This document shows positions 5,742-6,051 of a stretch of 6,051 nt of DNA, piece by piece. The translations under genes and the position numbers were made by a program. The notes under the pieces were generated by a model that worked only from the letters and a program-made list of their open reading frames with translations, did not search any database and was not told the DNA's origin. How positions within the stretch are numbered: the first letter of the stretch is position 1; each line of letters opens with the position of its first letter. Source of the stretch: DASPXY01 sp038227745 (GTDB lineage Bacteria > Planctomycetota > Planctomycetia > Gemmatales > Gemmataceae); assembly GCA_038227745.1 (NCBI GenBank), contig JBBRPS010000650.1:1-6051 (forward strand). Direction: 5' to 3'.

Positions 5742-6051
5742 TTACTCGGCGTGGTAGACCGGCAAGACGACGACCAGCACTGCTTCTTCTTGGAGGGCGT
5801 CGAGGACGGCTTGGCGGAGTTTGGCCATATACGAACTCACTTCGTCCGCGTTCCCCTCAAGCGAGAACGGGGTATCGGTGTAGAGCAGGTTGATGCGGTC
5901 GCGCACCGAGCGACCGTCCTGGGCGAGATAGCTGCCGTCGAGCCCGCGCCAGAGCGTGGCCCGTAACATCTCAAAAACCCTGGGGAAGAGGCGCAGCTGA
6001 TCGGGGGTCGCTTCCCTATTCTGGAAAGTATGCGGATCGAGATTCCCGTTA
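5742..6051 (-). CDS. Unrecognised protein, 3' end of a gene cut by the window edge
   Basis: The minus-strand frame is open from the right edge to TAA at 5744-5742 and gives at least 102 residues. Third codon positions are strongly GC-rich in the last 75 codons, as expected for a real gene in this genome. The visible part is soluble and mixed alpha/beta: a stretch ending FPRVFEMLRATLWRG, then DGRSVRDRINLLYTDTPFSL, a predicted helix VSSYMAKLRQAVLDALQEE and a hydrophobic final strand AVLVVVLPVYHAE. I recognise no family. An ATG at 5969, with AGGG eight bases upstream, could be the true start of a 75-residue protein, but the frame stays open and coding-like beyond it, so a longer gene continuing past the edge is more likely. 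It points towards the integrase remnant. Confidence 0.6.
   Translation of the reverse strand, partial: NGNLDPHTFQNREATPDQLRLFPRVFEMLRATLWRGLDGSYLAQDGRSVRDRINLLYTDTPFSLEGNADEVSSYMAKLRQAVLDALQEEAVLVVVLPVYHAE

Noticed and set aside
5013..5966. A 317-codon plus-strand open frame spanning the right part
   Set aside because: Only its middle (about 5367-5460) reads as integrase; the rest is the out-of-frame reading of the remnant and the antisense of the minus-strand gene.

Overview
The window is GC-rich bacterial DNA that most resembles a planctomycete of the Gemmataceae (Gemmata-like). I infer this from three things: the perfect inverted repeat at 2031-2095, whose frames read SPKRKRG and KPEAQAR, strings I remember as common in annotated Gemmataceae proteins; a Uma2-family nuclease gene, a family heavily expanded in planctomycetes; and loosely packed genes with hairpin repeats between them. 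No rRNA, tRNA or marker gene is present, so the assignment rests on pattern memory.

Layout. (1) 19-420, minus strand: a stand-alone, degenerate CheY-like receiver protein. (2) 421-748: a divergent intergenic region holding both ribosome binding sites and a triple GATTGAAAC tandem repeat. (3) 749-4704: four plus-strand genes in a row, a phosphomannose-isomerase-like cupin protein, an AP_endonuc_2/xylose-isomerase-like TIM-barrel protein, a Uma2-family protein, and an exported class A beta-lactamase-like serine hydrolase. The first two are separated by a 30-bp-arm perfect hairpin and the second and third by a 28-bp perfect palindrome; the last two are only 21 bp apart and probably share a transcript. 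(4) 4705-5025: a region with no convincing gene. (5) 5026-5547: the C-terminal part of an integron-type tyrosine recombinase (IntI family), missing its N-terminal half and broken by a -1 and a +1 frameshift. (6) 5548-5741: a non-coding stretch with a cluster of related direct and inverted repeats. (7) 5742-6051, minus strand: the 3' end of an unrecognised gene that runs off the right edge.

Working together: the cupin and the TIM-barrel protein look like a small carbohydrate-processing pair (sugar or sugar-phosphate isomerisation/epimerisation), inferred from fold families and adjacency only. The receiver, Uma2 and beta-lactamase-like genes have no evident functional link to them. The integrase remnant and the repeats next to it are the best candidates for the trace of an unusual system: a decayed integron or integrase insertion. 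I found no intact undescribed system.
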